Below are positions 50,258 through 59,582 of a stretch of DNA of 64,000 nucleotides, piece by piece. The stretch comes from DAHUZL01 sp035533215 (GTDB taxonomy: Bacteria; Chloroflexota; Dormibacteria; Aeolococcales; Bog-877): the NCBI GenBank assembly GCA_035533215.1, contig DATLUG010000005.1:62001-126000 (forward strand), written 5' to 3'. The stretch's first letter is position 1. Every line of letters starts with the position of its first letter. A model generated the notes under the pieces. It ran no database searches. It was not told where the DNA came from and saw only the letters and a program-made list of their open reading frames with translations. The position numbers and the translations under genes are program-made.

Positions 50258-53095
50258 ATGGATCCTGGCCAGGACCCGGCGCTGGCGGTCTACCGCGTGC
50301 GAGCGATCAGGCTGGGCGCGCTCACCTGCGCCATCGTGCTCGCCAGCTCGGTCGTGTACGCGGCGGTTCCCGGCCATGTCTCGATGGCGATCCCGCAGCT
50401 GGTCGCCACCGAGCTCGTCGGCAGCGCGGCCACGGTGGGCATCGTCCTCGTCCCCTGGCCCCGGCTGTTCGGCGGATGGGGGGCGCTGGCCACCCTCTAC
50501 GTGTGGACGGCCGCCTGCATCGGGCTGGTGGACACCGCCGTCGCCGGCACCGGCGGCGGCCGCTCGCCGCTCTGGGTCGACAACCTCCTCGTCGTGCTCT
50601 TCTTCGCGGCCGTCTACCCCCGCCGCTCCCACGTGCCCCTCCTCGTGCTCACCGTGGGCGGGTACGTTCTGGCCCTCGCCGGCAGCGTCTGGGCCCTCAC
50701 CCCGGCCACCGAGATGGTCCGCTTCGCCACCCTCGTCGCCACCTACGTCCTCACCGCGTTCCTGGCGCGCGAGCTGGCCGGCATGGCCCGCGGCCACGCC
50801 CAGGCCAGCGAGCGGGCCCGCCACCGCGCCGACCTCCTCGCCGGGGTCGCACGGGTCGCCACCAGGGGGCTGGCGGCGGGAGCCGACGGAGTCCTCGCCG
50901 CCGCCGTCCGGGCCCCCCGCGCCTGGGGCCAGGACTGGGCCGCCATCTGGCGCCTGGGCTCGGAGGGCGTGGCCGGACGGCTCGGGCCCAGCGACGGCCT
51001 CGACGCCGCGACGCGCGGCTGGCTCGACCGCGCCGCACCGGGACTCGCCCGAGCGCACCCGGACGGCACCCGCCCGGTGGTGGTCGGCGAGGGCCGTGGT
51101 CCCGGCGGCGCCGGGTCGGTGGTGGCCGCCCCGATCCGGGTGGGCGGGCGGCTCGGGGCGCTGCTCGTCTGTGGCTCGGCGGCCGCGGCCCGACCGGTGG
51201 CGGAGGACCTCGAGGCGGTCGGCATCCTCGCGGCCGAGGTCGGCGAGGCGCTGGGGGCGGTCGACCTCCGCGAGGCGCTGGCCGCCAGCGAGGCGCGCTT
51301 CCGGTCGCTGATCCAGCACGCCGCCGACCCGGTGGCGGTGTTCACCCCCGAGGGCGAGCTCCTCTACACCAGCCCCCGCTACCTGGACATGTTCGGGATC
51401 GGCATCGGGCCCGTGGACGCGGCCGCGATGGAGCGCCACGTCCACCCCCACGACCGCCGCCAGCTGGAGGCCCTCGTCGGTCAGGCGCTGGCCCAACCCG
51501 CTCGCCCGGCCACCGCCGAGATCCGGCTCGGCGACGTGCGCGAGCCGATGACGGCGAGCGCCCGCTGGCGGACCCTGGAGCTCACCATCACCGACCTCCG
51601 CCACGAGGCCGCCGTCGGCGGCCTGGTCGCCAACTTCCACGACATCACCGAGCGGAAGGCGGCCGAGCAGGTGATGGCCCAGGCCGCCCTCCACGACCCC
51701 CTCACCGGGCTCGCCAACCGCACCCTGCTCCAGGACCGGCTGGACCACGCCGTCCGCCGGCTCGACCGCCACCCCGGCCTGGTCGGGATGATCCTGGTCG
51801 ACCTCGACCGCTTCAAGACCATCAACGACACCTTCGGCCACGGCGTCGGCGACGCCCTCCTGCGCGCGGTCGCCACCCGCCTCCTGCGGGTGACCCGGCC
51901 CGAGGACACCGTGGCGCGGCTCGGCGGCGACGAGTTCGCGATCGCCTGCGAGGACCTGCCCGACCCCGGCGCCATCCTCCAGGTCGCCAGCAAGGTGGCG
52001 GAGGCGGTCCGCGAGCCGATCGAGCTGGAGGGCCGGGAGATCCTGATCACCCCCAGCGTCGGGGTGGCGGTCGGAGGCGCCGGCGCGCGCCAGGACGACC
52101 TCGTCCGCGACGCCGACATCGCCCTCTACCGCGCCAAGGAGTGCGGGCGGGATCGGATCGAGGTGTTCGACGAGCGGCTCCGCTCCCGGGTGGTCGAGCT
52201 CGCGTCGATCGAGCAGGCGCTCCGCCGCGCCCGCGAGCTGGGTCAGCTCCACCTCGTGTACCAGCCGGTGGTGGACCTCGCCACCGGCGCGGTGCCGATG
52301 GTCGAGGCGCTCCTGCGCTGGACCCACCCCGAGCTGGGCATCGTCGACCCCGCCCAGTTCATCCCCCTCGCCGAGGACACCGGCCTGATCCAGTCGATCG
52401 GGGAGTGGACACTGATGGAGGCCTGCGCCGCCATCCAGCGCCTGCGCTGCGGCGGGCCCGCGGAGGCGGCGACCCTGCGGGTGGCGGTCAACGTCTCGGC
52501 CCGCCAGTTCCTGCAGGGCGACCTCGGGGGGGCGGTGCGTCGCGCCCTCGCCCAGAGCGGGCTGGAACCGCCCAGCCTCACCCTGGAGGTGACCGAGAGC
52601 ACGGTGATGGCCGACTACGCCACCGCCGCCAACCGGCTGCGCGCCCTCCGCCGTCTGGGGGTCGACATCGCGCTCGACGACTTCGGCACCGGCTACTCCT
52701 CCCTGGCCCACCTCCAGGACCTGCCGATCAGCCAGCTCAAGGTGGATCGCAGCTTCGTCGGCCGCCTGGAGAGCAGCCCCAACGGGCGGGTGATCGTGGC
52801 CGCCGTGGTGGGACTCGCGGCCGCCCTGGGCCACACCGCGATCGCCGAGGGGGTCGAGTCGCTGGGCCAGCTGGAGGCCCTCCGCCGAGCCGGCTGCACC
52901 CTGGGCCAGGGGTTCCTCTGGGCCGCCGGCCTCTCCCCCGACGAGCTGGTGGCGTGGCTGCGGCTGACCGGGACCGAGGGCCGGCTGCGGCCCAGCGGCC
53001 ACCTGCCCGCGGGGATGATGGCAGCGGATGACCCCCTCCTCACCGCCCCCCGCCGGACCCGACACCCGCGCCCGCCGTCGCTGGCGACGGCCTGA
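50258..53095 (+). CDS. Membrane GGDEF-EAL protein with GAF-like and PAS domains
   Basis: 945 residues. About six membrane segments (1-170) are followed by a GAF-like region (about 185-335), a PAS domain (about 342-470, ASEARFRSLIQHAADP), GGDEF (about 477-635) and EAL (about 652-905). Both active motifs are intact: GGDEF in RLGGDEFAI (near 555) and EAL in VEALLRW (near 682), with DDFGTGYSSL later. It could make or degrade c-di-GMP in response to a membrane or small-molecule signal. ATG 50258 has a weak GGTGAG upstream. Its 3' end overlaps the next gene by 68 nt in another frame. Confidence 0.92.
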   Translation: MDPGQDPALAVYRVRAIRLGALTCAIVLASSVVYAAVPGHVSMAIPQLVATELVGSAATVGIVLVPWPRLFGGWGALATLYVWTAACIGLVDTAVAGTGGGRSPLWVDNLLVVLFFAAVYPRRSHVPLLVLTVGGYVLALAGSVWALTPATEMVRFATLVATYVLTAFLARELAGMARGHAQASERARHRADLLAGVARVATRGLAAGADGVLAAAVRAPRAWGQDWAAIWRLGSEGVAGRLGPSDGLDAATRGWLDRAAPGLARAHPDGTRPVVVGEGRGPGGAGSVVAAPIRVGGRLGALLVCGSAAAARPVAEDLEAVGILAAEVGEALGAVDLREALAASEARFRSLIQHAADPVAVFTPEGELLYTSPRYLDMFGIGIGPVDAAAMERHVHPHDRRQLEALVGQALAQPARPATAEIRLGDVREPMTASARWRTLELTITDLRHEAAVGGLVANFHDITERKAAEQVMAQAALHDPLTGLANRTLLQDRLDHAVRRLDRHPGLVGMILVDLDRFKTINDTFGHGVGDALLRAVATRLLRVTRPEDTVARLGGDEFAIACEDLPDPGAILQVASKVAEAVREPIELEGREILITPSVGVAVGGAGARQDDLVRDADIALYRAKECGRDRIEVFDERLRSRVVELASIEQALRRARELGQLHLVYQPVVDLATGAVPMVEALLRWTHPELGIVDPAQFIPLAEDTGLIQSIGEWTLMEACAAIQRLRCGGPAEAATLRVAVNVSARQFLQGDLGGAVRRALAQSGLEPPSLTLEVTESTVMADYATAANRLRALRRLGVDIALDDFGTGYSSLAHLQDLPISQLKVDRSFVGRLESSPNGRVIVAAVVGLAAALGHTAIAEGVESLGQLEALRRAGCTLGQGFLWAAGLSPDELVAWLRLTGTEGRLRPSGHLPAGMMAADDPLLTAPRRTRHPRPPSLATA

Positions 53096-53717
53096 CGCCA
53101 CCTACCGCGCGAGCCAGGCGGCCCGGCTCCCGCCCGGACCGCCGCCGCTGGCCGCCGCCAGCCTGGCCAGATCCCTGCTGCTGGCCCCGACGCTGCTGGA
53201 GCGGGAGCGGCTGGGGTCGGCGCTCCTCGCCACCCTCTGCGACGCGTTCGGGCTGCCCCCCTGCCGCCTGGTCGTCGCCGACCGGGCCCAGCTCCACGCG
53301 AGGGACGACCAGGGGCGCCTCGTGCAGCGGACCTACGGCACCTATCGCTGCCGGCTGGCGGGCGGCGGCCAGCCGCCCGACCGCTGCGTCGTGCGCATCT
53401 ACCACCGCACCGCGGTCCGGCGCCAGGTGCTGGCCGCGAAGGCGTTCCTGCTCACCCTGCTGCACGAGTTTGTGCACCACCTCGACTTCTGCGGCCTGCG
53501 GCTCGACCGCTCGCCCCACACCGCCGGCTTCTATGCCCGGCTGCAGCAGCTGGCGGCGGAGCTGGGGGCAGCCCCGCCGCCGGCGCCACCGCCCGAGCCG
53601 CCGGCAGCGGACCAGGTGGCCGCGGCGACCGCAGGCAGGGTCGGCGGCCCCCTGATGGCCGGGGCCCACCAGCCGGGCCTGGGCCGGCCCGCCGTCCGGG
53701 GCGGGACCGCCGAGTAG
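53028..53717 (+). CDS. Putative zinc metallopeptidase (HExxH)
   Basis: 229 residues. LLHEFVHHLDFCGL gives HExxH (His146, Glu147, His150), and SPHTAGFYARL provides a likely third ligand (His164). This pattern belongs to a family of small cytoplasmic putative metallopeptidases found in soil bacteria, with a Pro/Ala-rich tail here. ATG 53028 lies inside the GGDEF-EAL gene, so the first 20 residues are encoded on overlapping DNA and could be a later start in reality. Confidence 0.7.
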   Translation: MTPSSPPPAGPDTRARRRWRRPDATYRASQAARLPPGPPPLAAASLARSLLLAPTLLERERLGSALLATLCDAFGLPPCRLVVADRAQLHARDDQGRLVQRTYGTYRCRLAGGGQPPDRCVVRIYHRTAVRRQVLAAKAFLLTLLHEFVHHLDFCGLRLDRSPHTAGFYARLQQLAAELGAAPPPAPPPEPPAADQVAAATAGRVGGPLMAGAHQPGLGRPAVRGGTAE

Positions 53718-53824
53718 CATTGGCACCGGGGGGCCGAGCACCTTGCGACCTCCCCACGGCGCCTCCCCCACCTGGCTGGGATCGCGCGCCGGCCGCCGTC
53801 CGCCCGTCTGGAGGTCCCCGCACG

Positions 53825-54313
53825 ATGCACGTCCGTCTTCCTCGGCGTCCCGCCCCCGGCTGGCTCTGGCCGCTCGTCCCCCTCGCCGGCCTGGCCCTTG
53901 CCGCCTGCGGCAGCGGCCCCATCCCGGGCCAGCCCGTCGGCACGGCCACGGCGGCCACCCAGCCGGGCGGCGCCGGCGGGTCGACCGCCTGCACGGCCGC
54001 CACGGCCAAGCCCGCGGTGACCATCGACGCCACCAATGCGTTCAAGTTCTCCCCCGCCAGCGTCTGCCTCAAGGCCGGCGGGACGGTGACGTGGAAGAAC
54101 GTCGGCAACGTGTATCACACCACCACCGACATGACCAGCCTCGCCGCCTCCGCCAAGGACGCCGCGGTGCCCGCCGGGGCGACCGGGTGGAACCACCCCC
54201 TCCCACCCGCCGCGAGCTGGAGCCTCGCCCTCAGGACCCCCGGGCTCTACAAGTACTTCTGCGTCCCCCACGAGAGCCTCGGGATGCTGGCCCAGATCAC
54301 GGTCGCGGGGTGA
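53825..54313 (+). CDS. Cupredoxin (plastocyanin-like) lipoprotein
   Basis: 162 residues. The lipobox is LALAAC (Cys28), followed by a Gly/Thr/Pro linker and one cupredoxin domain. Type-1 copper ligands are His98 (VYHTT), Cys146 (YFCVPHE), His149 and Met154 (LGM). It would carry electrons at the outer face of the membrane; its partner is unknown. ATG 53825 starts the signal peptide. The aminotransferase gene follows 43 nt later on the same strand, but no functional link is evident. Confidence 0.88.
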   Translation: MHVRLPRRPAPGWLWPLVPLAGLALAACGSGPIPGQPVGTATAATQPGGAGGSTACTAATAKPAVTIDATNAFKFSPASVCLKAGGTVTWKNVGNVYHTTTDMTSLAASAKDAAVPAGATGWNHPLPPAASWSLALRTPGLYKYFCVPHESLGMLAQITVAG

Positions 54314-54356
54314 GCGCCGCCGCCCCGGGCGGGCGGGGTGGGGCGACCCGACCCGG

Positions 54357-55556
54357 GTGACCCTCCGCTTCGCCCGGCGAATGGATCGCCTCGGGACCGA
54401 GAGCGCCTTCGAGGTCCTGGCCCGGGCGCGCGCGCTGGAGCGGGGCGGGCGGTCGATCGTGCACCTCGAGATCGGGGAGCCGGACTTCGCCACCCCGGAG
54501 CCGGTCATCGCCGCCGCCGAGCGGGCGATGCGGGGGGGCGCCACCCACTACACCCCGGCGGCCGGGCTCCCGGAGGTGCGGGCGGCGATCGCCGAGGCGG
54601 CCTCGGCACGGGGCGGCCGCACCGTCGACCCCGCCGAGGTGGTGGTGGTCCCCGGCTCCAAGAACATCCTCGCCTTCGCGCTGCTGGCCCTGGTCGAGCC
54701 CGGCGACGAGGTGATCCTCCCCGACCCCGGCTACCCCATCTACCGCTCCCTGGTCGACTTCATCGGCGCGGTCGCCCGCCCGATCGTCCTGCGCGAGCGC
54801 AACGACTTCCGACTCGACCCGGAGGAGCTGGCGGCCCTGGTGGGCCCCCGAACGCGCCTGCTCATCCTCAACGCCCCCCACAACCCCACCGGGGGCACCT
54901 GCACCGCAGCCGACCTCGACGCGGTCGCCGAGCTGGTCTGCCGCCACGACCTGCTGGTCGTCAGCGACGAGATCTACCACCGGATCGTCTTCGCCCCCCA
55001 GCCGGCCCCGCTCTGGTCGCGGCCCGGCCTCGCCGAGCGCACCGTGGTCCTCGACGGCCTCTCCAAGACCTATGCCATGTGCGGCTGGCGGCTCGGCTAC
55101 GGGGTGATGCCGGTGGAGCTGGCCCGCCGGATGGAGACGCTCCTCATCAACACCAGCGCCTGCGCCGCCGCCTTCACCCAGCTGGCCGCGGTCGAAGCCC
55201 TCCGCTCCCCCGAGGCGGAGGCCTGCGTCCTGGCGATGGTGGCCGAGTTCCGGCGTCGCCGCGACGTCCTGGTGACGGGGCTGGCCCGGCTGCCGGGGGT
55301 GAGGGCGCACCGCCCCGACGCCAGCTTCTACGCCTTCCCCAACATCGAGGGGACGGGCTGGGACGGCCGCCGGCTGGCCGACCGCCTGCTCCAGGAGGCG
55401 GGGGTCGCGGTCCTGGCCGGGGAGGCGTTCGGCAGGGCCGGCCGGGGCCACCTGCGCCTCGCCTACACCGTCGGCGTGGACCAGATCGAGGACGCCCTGG
55501 AGCGCATCGGGGCCTTCCTCCGGACGGTCCCGCCCGAGCCCGCCGCCCCCGGCTGA
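54357..55556 (+). CDS. Class I/II aminotransferase (aspartate-aminotransferase-like)
   Basis: 399 residues, fold-type I PLP enzyme. Motifs include IGEPDFATPEPV, HYTPAAGLPEVRAAIAE, LNAPHNPTGG (Asn for PLP), VSDEIYHRI, and the PLP-lysine segment LSKTYAMCGWRLGYG (Lys237). It resembles AspC/AlaA-like transaminases; substrate pair not defined. GTG 54357. Its stop lies in the left arm of a hairpin shared with the convergent sqdB gene. Confidence 0.9.
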   Translation: MTLRFARRMDRLGTESAFEVLARARALERGGRSIVHLEIGEPDFATPEPVIAAAERAMRGGATHYTPAAGLPEVRAAIAEAASARGGRTVDPAEVVVVPGSKNILAFALLALVEPGDEVILPDPGYPIYRSLVDFIGAVARPIVLRERNDFRLDPEELAALVGPRTRLLILNAPHNPTGGTCTAADLDAVAELVCRHDLLVVSDEIYHRIVFAPQPAPLWSRPGLAERTVVLDGLSKTYAMCGWRLGYGVMPVELARRMETLLINTSACAAAFTQLAAVEALRSPEAEACVLAMVAEFRRRRDVLVTGLARLPGVRAHRPDASFYAFPNIEGTGWDGRRLADRLLQEAGVAVLAGEAFGRAGRGHLRLAYTVGVDQIEDALERIGAFLRTVPPEPAAPG

Positions 55557-55585
55557 GCCGGGCTGCGCCCGGGCCGGCTCAGCCG
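55550..55585. terminator. Bidirectional terminator candidate between convergent genes
   Basis: Perfect 12-bp arms (55550-55561, 55574-55585; CGGCTGAGCCGG and its complement) with a 12-nt loop. The aminotransferase stop lies in the left arm; the sqdB stop is 14 nt beyond the right arm. The position suits a terminator for both transcripts. Confidence 0.55.
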
Positions 55586-55598
55586 CCCCGGGCGCCCC

Positions 55599-56933
55599 TC
55601 ACGGCCCCGGCCGGGCGGCCGTCGCCGCGGGGCGGGGGGCGCCCGTGCCGTTGGCCGCCTCACCGGCGCCGCGGACCGCCGTCGCCGACCCCACCAGCTG
55701 CGCCGTCGCCTGGGACAGCGCCCCCTGCCGGCGGGCGTCGGCGTACTGGTGCCAGACCTCGTTGCCGCCGGTCCGCCAGCTGACGCTGGGACGCTCCAGC
55801 AGGATCGGGTCGACCCGGTCGGCGTGGCGCGCCACCAGGTCGATCAGCGAATCCACCAGGGTCTCGCCGAGGTAGTGGGGCTGGAGGCCGAGGTCCAGGA
55901 GTCGGGTGTGCTTGGCGTTGTAGTAGTGCTCCTCGGCCTCCACCCGCGGGTTGGGCAGGTGCACGACGGTGGTGTCCTGGCCGTGGTGGCGGCGCGCCGC
56001 GGTCACCAGCTCGGCCAGCTGGTTGAGGGAGAACTGCTCGGTGAACTGGTTGAAGACCCGGCACTCGCCGGCCTCCGGGGGGTTGTCGAGGGTGAGGGTG
56101 ATGCAGGCCATGGTGTCGCGGATGTCGAGGTAGCCGCGGGTCTGACCGCCCTTGCCGTAGACGGTGACGGGGTTGCCGGTGGACGCCTGGACGCAGAAGC
56201 GGTTGAGCGCGGTGCCCCAGATGGAGTCGTAGTCGAAGCGGGTCAGCAGCTCCTCGTGGAGGACGGTGTCCTCGGTCTCGCAGCCGTAGACCACGCCCTG
56301 GTTGAGGTCGGTCGCCCGCAGTCCCCAGATCCGGCTGGCGAAGTGGATGTTCTGGCTGTCGGCGACCTTGGAGAGGTGGTAGAAGCTGTGCGGCACCTTG
56401 GGGTACGGCAGCCGATCGCTGCGCCCGTTGTGCTCGATGGTGATGTAACCCTCCTCGATGTCGATGTTGGGAGCGCCGTACTCCCCCATCGACCCCAGCT
56501 TGATCAGGTGGCACTGGGGCACGTGCGCCTGGATCGCGAAGAGCAGGTTGAGGTTGCCGATGATGTTGTTGGCCTGGGTGCGGACCGCATGCTCGCGGTC
56601 GATCATCGAGAACGGGGCGCTCCGCTGCTCGGCGAAGTGGACCACCGCCTCCGGCCGCCAGCGCGCGAGGCAGTCGTCGAGGGCGTCGTGGTCGCAGAGG
56701 TCGAGCTGCTCATAGGTGATGGTGCGGCCGCTGACCTCGTGCCAGCGGTGGACCCGCTGCTCCATGGTGGCGATGGGGACGAGGCTCTCGGTCCCGCCCT
56801 CCTCGTCCCAGCTGCGCCGGGCCAGGTTGTCGACCGCGACCACCTGGTGCCCCAGCCGCGACAGGTGCATGGCCATCGGCCACCCGATGTAGCCGTCCGC
56901 ACCGAGGACGATCACGGTCTTGGCTGTGCTCAC
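55599..56933 (-). CDS. sqdB: UDP-sulfoquinovose synthase-like NAD-dependent epimerase/dehydratase
   Basis: 444 residues of the SQD1/SqdB/Agl3 type. The Rossmann motif is LGADGYIGWPMAMHLSRLGH, followed by VHFAEQRSAPFSMIDR, LGSMGEYGAPNIDIEEG, the catalytic YHLSK lysine motif in SFYHLSKVADS, RATDLNQGVVYG and GGQTRGYLDIRDT. These are diagnostic of the enzyme that adds sulfite to UDP-4-keto-glucose intermediate to form UDP-sulfoquinovose. It supplies sulfolipid head groups or sulfated glycans; no sulfoquinovosyltransferase is beside it. GTG 56933 start; the C-terminal tail is low-complexity. Confidence 0.9.
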   Translation of the reverse strand: MSTAKTVIVLGADGYIGWPMAMHLSRLGHQVVAVDNLARRSWDEEGGTESLVPIATMEQRVHRWHEVSGRTITYEQLDLCDHDALDDCLARWRPEAVVHFAEQRSAPFSMIDREHAVRTQANNIIGNLNLLFAIQAHVPQCHLIKLGSMGEYGAPNIDIEEGYITIEHNGRSDRLPYPKVPHSFYHLSKVADSQNIHFASRIWGLRATDLNQGVVYGCETEDTVLHEELLTRFDYDSIWGTALNRFCVQASTGNPVTVYGKGGQTRGYLDIRDTMACITLTLDNPPEAGECRVFNQFTEQFSLNQLAELVTAARRHHGQDTTVVHLPNPRVEAEEHYYNAKHTRLLDLGLQPHYLGETLVDSLIDLVARHADRVDPILLERPSVSWRTGGNEVWHQYADARRQGALSQATAQLVGSATAVRGAGEAANGTGAPRPAATAARPGP

Positions 56934-57087
56934 GGGTCTTCGCGATGCCTCCTCAGGTGATCACGTCGCCGTGCCAGGGCGGTGATCCGGGTGTGCTGCG
57001 GCGCGGTCAGCCGACGACGATCCCGACCCGCCGATCCCCGGGCGAGAGGGTAGCAGGTCGGCAGGGAAGGGACGGCGGCCGGGACGG

Positions 57088-58320
57088 TCAGGGCTCGGGG
57101 ATCCCGTCCGGGAGCGGCTCGCCCGCCGCCAGCAGCCGGCGGTCCTCGTCCGCGATCCGCTCCAGCTCCTGGACCAGGGCGTCGACGAGCTCCGCCTCCG
57201 GCAGGGTCCGGAGCACCCGGCCCTTGCGGTAGAGGATCCCCTTCTGCCGTCCCCCGGCGATGCCGATGTCGGCGTGCATCCCCTCACCGGGGCCGTTGAC
57301 GACGCAGCCCATCACCGACACGGTGATGGAGCGACGGACGCCCTGGAGCGCCCGCTCCACCCGGGCCACCATCGGCATCATGTCGATCTCCAGCCGTCCG
57401 CAGGTCGGGCAGGCGATGAGGTTGGGCCCGCTGGGCCGCGTCTCCAGGGTGGCCAGGATCTGGCGGGCGACCCGGACCTCCTCCTCCGGCTCGTCGACCA
57501 GGGACACCCGGATGGTGTCCCCGATCCCCTCGGCGAGGAGGACCCCGATCCCCACCGCGCTCTTGATCGCGCCGCTCCTGGTGGGGCCGGCCTCGGTCAG
57601 CCCGAGGTGGAGCGGGTAGCGGTTCTCCAGCTGGGCGAAGCGACGGTTGGCGGCGAGGTTGGTGAGGACGTCGGAGGCCTTGAGGGACACCTTGATGTCG
57701 CGGAAGTCGAGCGCCTCCAGGATGGCGATGTGGCCCAGGGCGGCCTCCACCATCCGCGCGCCCACCTCCGCGGGTCCCCCCTCCCCCCGGCCGCGGGCCA
57801 GCTTGCCGCGGTCGGGCAGCGATCCGGCGTTCACCCCGATGCGGATCGGGATCCCCGCCGCCCGGCAGCGCCGGGCGATCTCGCCCACCTTCTCGGGCTG
57901 GCGGATGTTGCCGGGGTTGAGGCGAAGGCACTGGACCCCGGCGTCGATCGCCATCAGCGCCAGCGGCGCGTCGTAGTGGATGTCGGCGACGATCGGGAGC
58001 CGGGAGCGGCGCACGATGGCACGCAGGGTCTCGCCCGCCTCCCTGGTGTCGCAGGTGACCCGGATGAGGTCGGCGCCGGCGTCGGCGGCGCGGGCGATCT
58101 GCTCGACCGTGCCCTCGACGTCCTCGGTCGGGGTCTTGGTCATGGTCTGGACGCTGATCGGCGCCGCGCCCCCGATCACCACCGGCCCGACCCGCACCGG
58201 GACGGTGCGCCGGCGGGGGGCCCGGACCGCGCCGTCCGGTGACGCCGGCGGCCGGTGGGGCAGGACCGGCAGCGGCACCGACACCGCCGCGGCCGCGGCC
58301 CGGGTGGCGTCGCCGGCCAT
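57088..58320 (-). CDS. ispG: 4-hydroxy-3-methylbut-2-enyl-diphosphate synthase
   Basis: 410 residues. The GcpE TIM barrel (ISVQTMTKTPTEDVEGT, LRLNPGNIRQPEKV) precedes the [4Fe-4S] domain with Cys304, Cys307 (CPTCGRLEID) and Cys339 (GCVVNGPGE). It reduces MEcPP to HMBPP in the MEP pathway. ATG 58320 is 5 nt after the rseP stop; a 30-residue Pro/Ala N-terminal extension is unusual. Confidence 0.95.
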   Translation of the reverse strand: MAGDATRAAAAAVSVPLPVLPHRPPASPDGAVRAPRRRTVPVRVGPVVIGGAAPISVQTMTKTPTEDVEGTVEQIARAADAGADLIRVTCDTREAGETLRAIVRRSRLPIVADIHYDAPLALMAIDAGVQCLRLNPGNIRQPEKVGEIARRCRAAGIPIRIGVNAGSLPDRGKLARGRGEGGPAEVGARMVEAALGHIAILEALDFRDIKVSLKASDVLTNLAANRRFAQLENRYPLHLGLTEAGPTRSGAIKSAVGIGVLLAEGIGDTIRVSLVDEPEEEVRVARQILATLETRPSGPNLIACPTCGRLEIDMMPMVARVERALQGVRRSITVSVMGCVVNGPGEGMHADIGIAGGRQKGILYRKGRVLRTLPEAELVDALVQELERIADEDRRLLAAGEPLPDGIPEP

Positions 58321-58325
58321 CCCGC

Positions 58326-59582
58326 TCAGGACCCCGGGTGGAGGGTGGTGATGTCGCCGTAGGTCGCGTAGAAGGCAAGCATCAGGATCAAGGCTAACCC
58401 AACCATGTGGACCACCGCCTCCCGCTGGGGGTCGAGCCGGCGCCGGCGCACCCACTCCAGGCCCACGAAGAAGAGCCGGCCGCCGTCCAGGAAGGGGACC
58501 GGGAGGAGGTTGAAGAGACCGAGGTTGAGGCTGATCACCCCGACCAGGGTGACGTAGGCGATCGGCGACACCTGGGTGGCGACCGAGGTCGCCTCCGCGA
58601 TGCCCACCGGGCCGGTGAGGTGGGCCTGGCTGGTCCCCCCGGGATGGGGCGCGATCAGCGCCGCCAGCCCCGAGAAGATGTCGCCGATCTCGCGGGGCAC
58701 GGCGAGGAAACCCGCCCCCACCGCCCATGGCAGCGCCCGCGGCGGCCCGCTGAAGGCCGGCATCACATAGTTGCCGACCGGCAGGAGGTAGCCGACCTCC
58801 CAGCTCACGGCCAGCCGCTGGGGGGCGACCGCGGCCACGCCGCGATGCCCGCCGCTCACCCACCCGACCAGGATCTTGCCTCCGGCCCCCAGCGCCGCGG
58901 CGAGCCCGGTGGGGGAACGATGGGGGACCGCGCGGCCGTCCAGGGACACGATCCGGGCCTCCAGCGGGATCGCCGGCCGGGCCGCCAGCCCGACCCAGCG
59001 CAGCTGCGGCCGCACCGTGACCGTGCGGGGCGCGCCCCCGTCGTAGGGTCGGACCGTCACCCGCAGCGGCCGTCCCCCGCCCGCCTGGAGCCGGTCGCGG
59101 AGGGCGACGACGCCCGTGACCCGCCGCCCGTCCAGGGCGGCGATGGTGATCGAGCCCCGCAGCCCCGCCGCGGCCAGGCCGCCGCCCGCCGCGACCTGCG
59201 GGCCGGGACTGCCGACGAGGAGGGCGACCGTGAACAGGGCGCCGGCGAGGAGGAGGTTCATCGCCCCGCCCGCGACCAGCACCAGGGCGCGCCGCCCGAG
59301 GGAGGCCCGCACGAAGCCGCGGGCGCCGCCGTCGTGGGCCGGGTCCTCCAGCCCGGTCATCCCCGCCATCCGGACGAAGCCGCCGGCGGGGATCAGCCGC
59401 AGCGAGTAGATGGTCTCACCGCGGCGGACGCTCAGCAGGCGGGGTCCGAAGCCCACCGCGAACTCCTCCACCGCGATCCCCGCCCGCTTGGCGGTGACGA
59501 AGTGGCCCAGCTCGTGGACGATGACGACCGCCAGGAGCATCAGGGCGATCCCCCCGACGCTCTGCCAGCCCCAGGTGAACAT
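58326..59582 (-). CDS. rseP: RIP metalloprotease RseP (site-2 protease)
   Basis: A 418-residue membrane zinc protease. HELGH is at residues 23-27 in the first membrane segment, a PDZ-like region sits mid-protein, and NLLPVPFLDGGRL near the C-terminus supplies the third ligand. It cleaves membrane-embedded substrates such as anti-sigma factors. ATG 59582 shares one base with the dxr stop (TGATG). Confidence 0.94.
   Translation of the reverse strand: MFTWGWQSVGGIALMLLAVVIVHELGHFVTAKRAGIAVEEFAVGFGPRLLSVRRGETIYSLRLIPAGGFVRMAGMTGLEDPAHDGGARGFVRASLGRRALVLVAGGAMNLLLAGALFTVALLVGSPGPQVAAGGGLAAAGLRGSITIAALDGRRVTGVVALRDRLQAGGGRPLRVTVRPYDGGAPRTVTVRPQLRWVGLAARPAIPLEARIVSLDGRAVPHRSPTGLAAALGAGGKILVGWVSGGHRGVAAVAPQRLAVSWEVGYLLPVGNYVMPAFSGPPRALPWAVGAGFLAVPREIGDIFSGLAALIAPHPGGTSQAHLTGPVGIAEATSVATQVSPIAYVTLVGVISLNLGLFNLLPVPFLDGGRLFFVGLEWVRRRRLDPQREAVVHMVGLALILMLAFYATYGDITTLHPGS

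Noticed and set aside
49403..53101. A 1232-codon minus-strand ORF antisense to the GGDEF-EAL gene
   Set aside because: Composition is Gly/Ala/Arg/Asp-rich without motifs; the plus strand has a clear multi-domain protein. GC-driven shadow.
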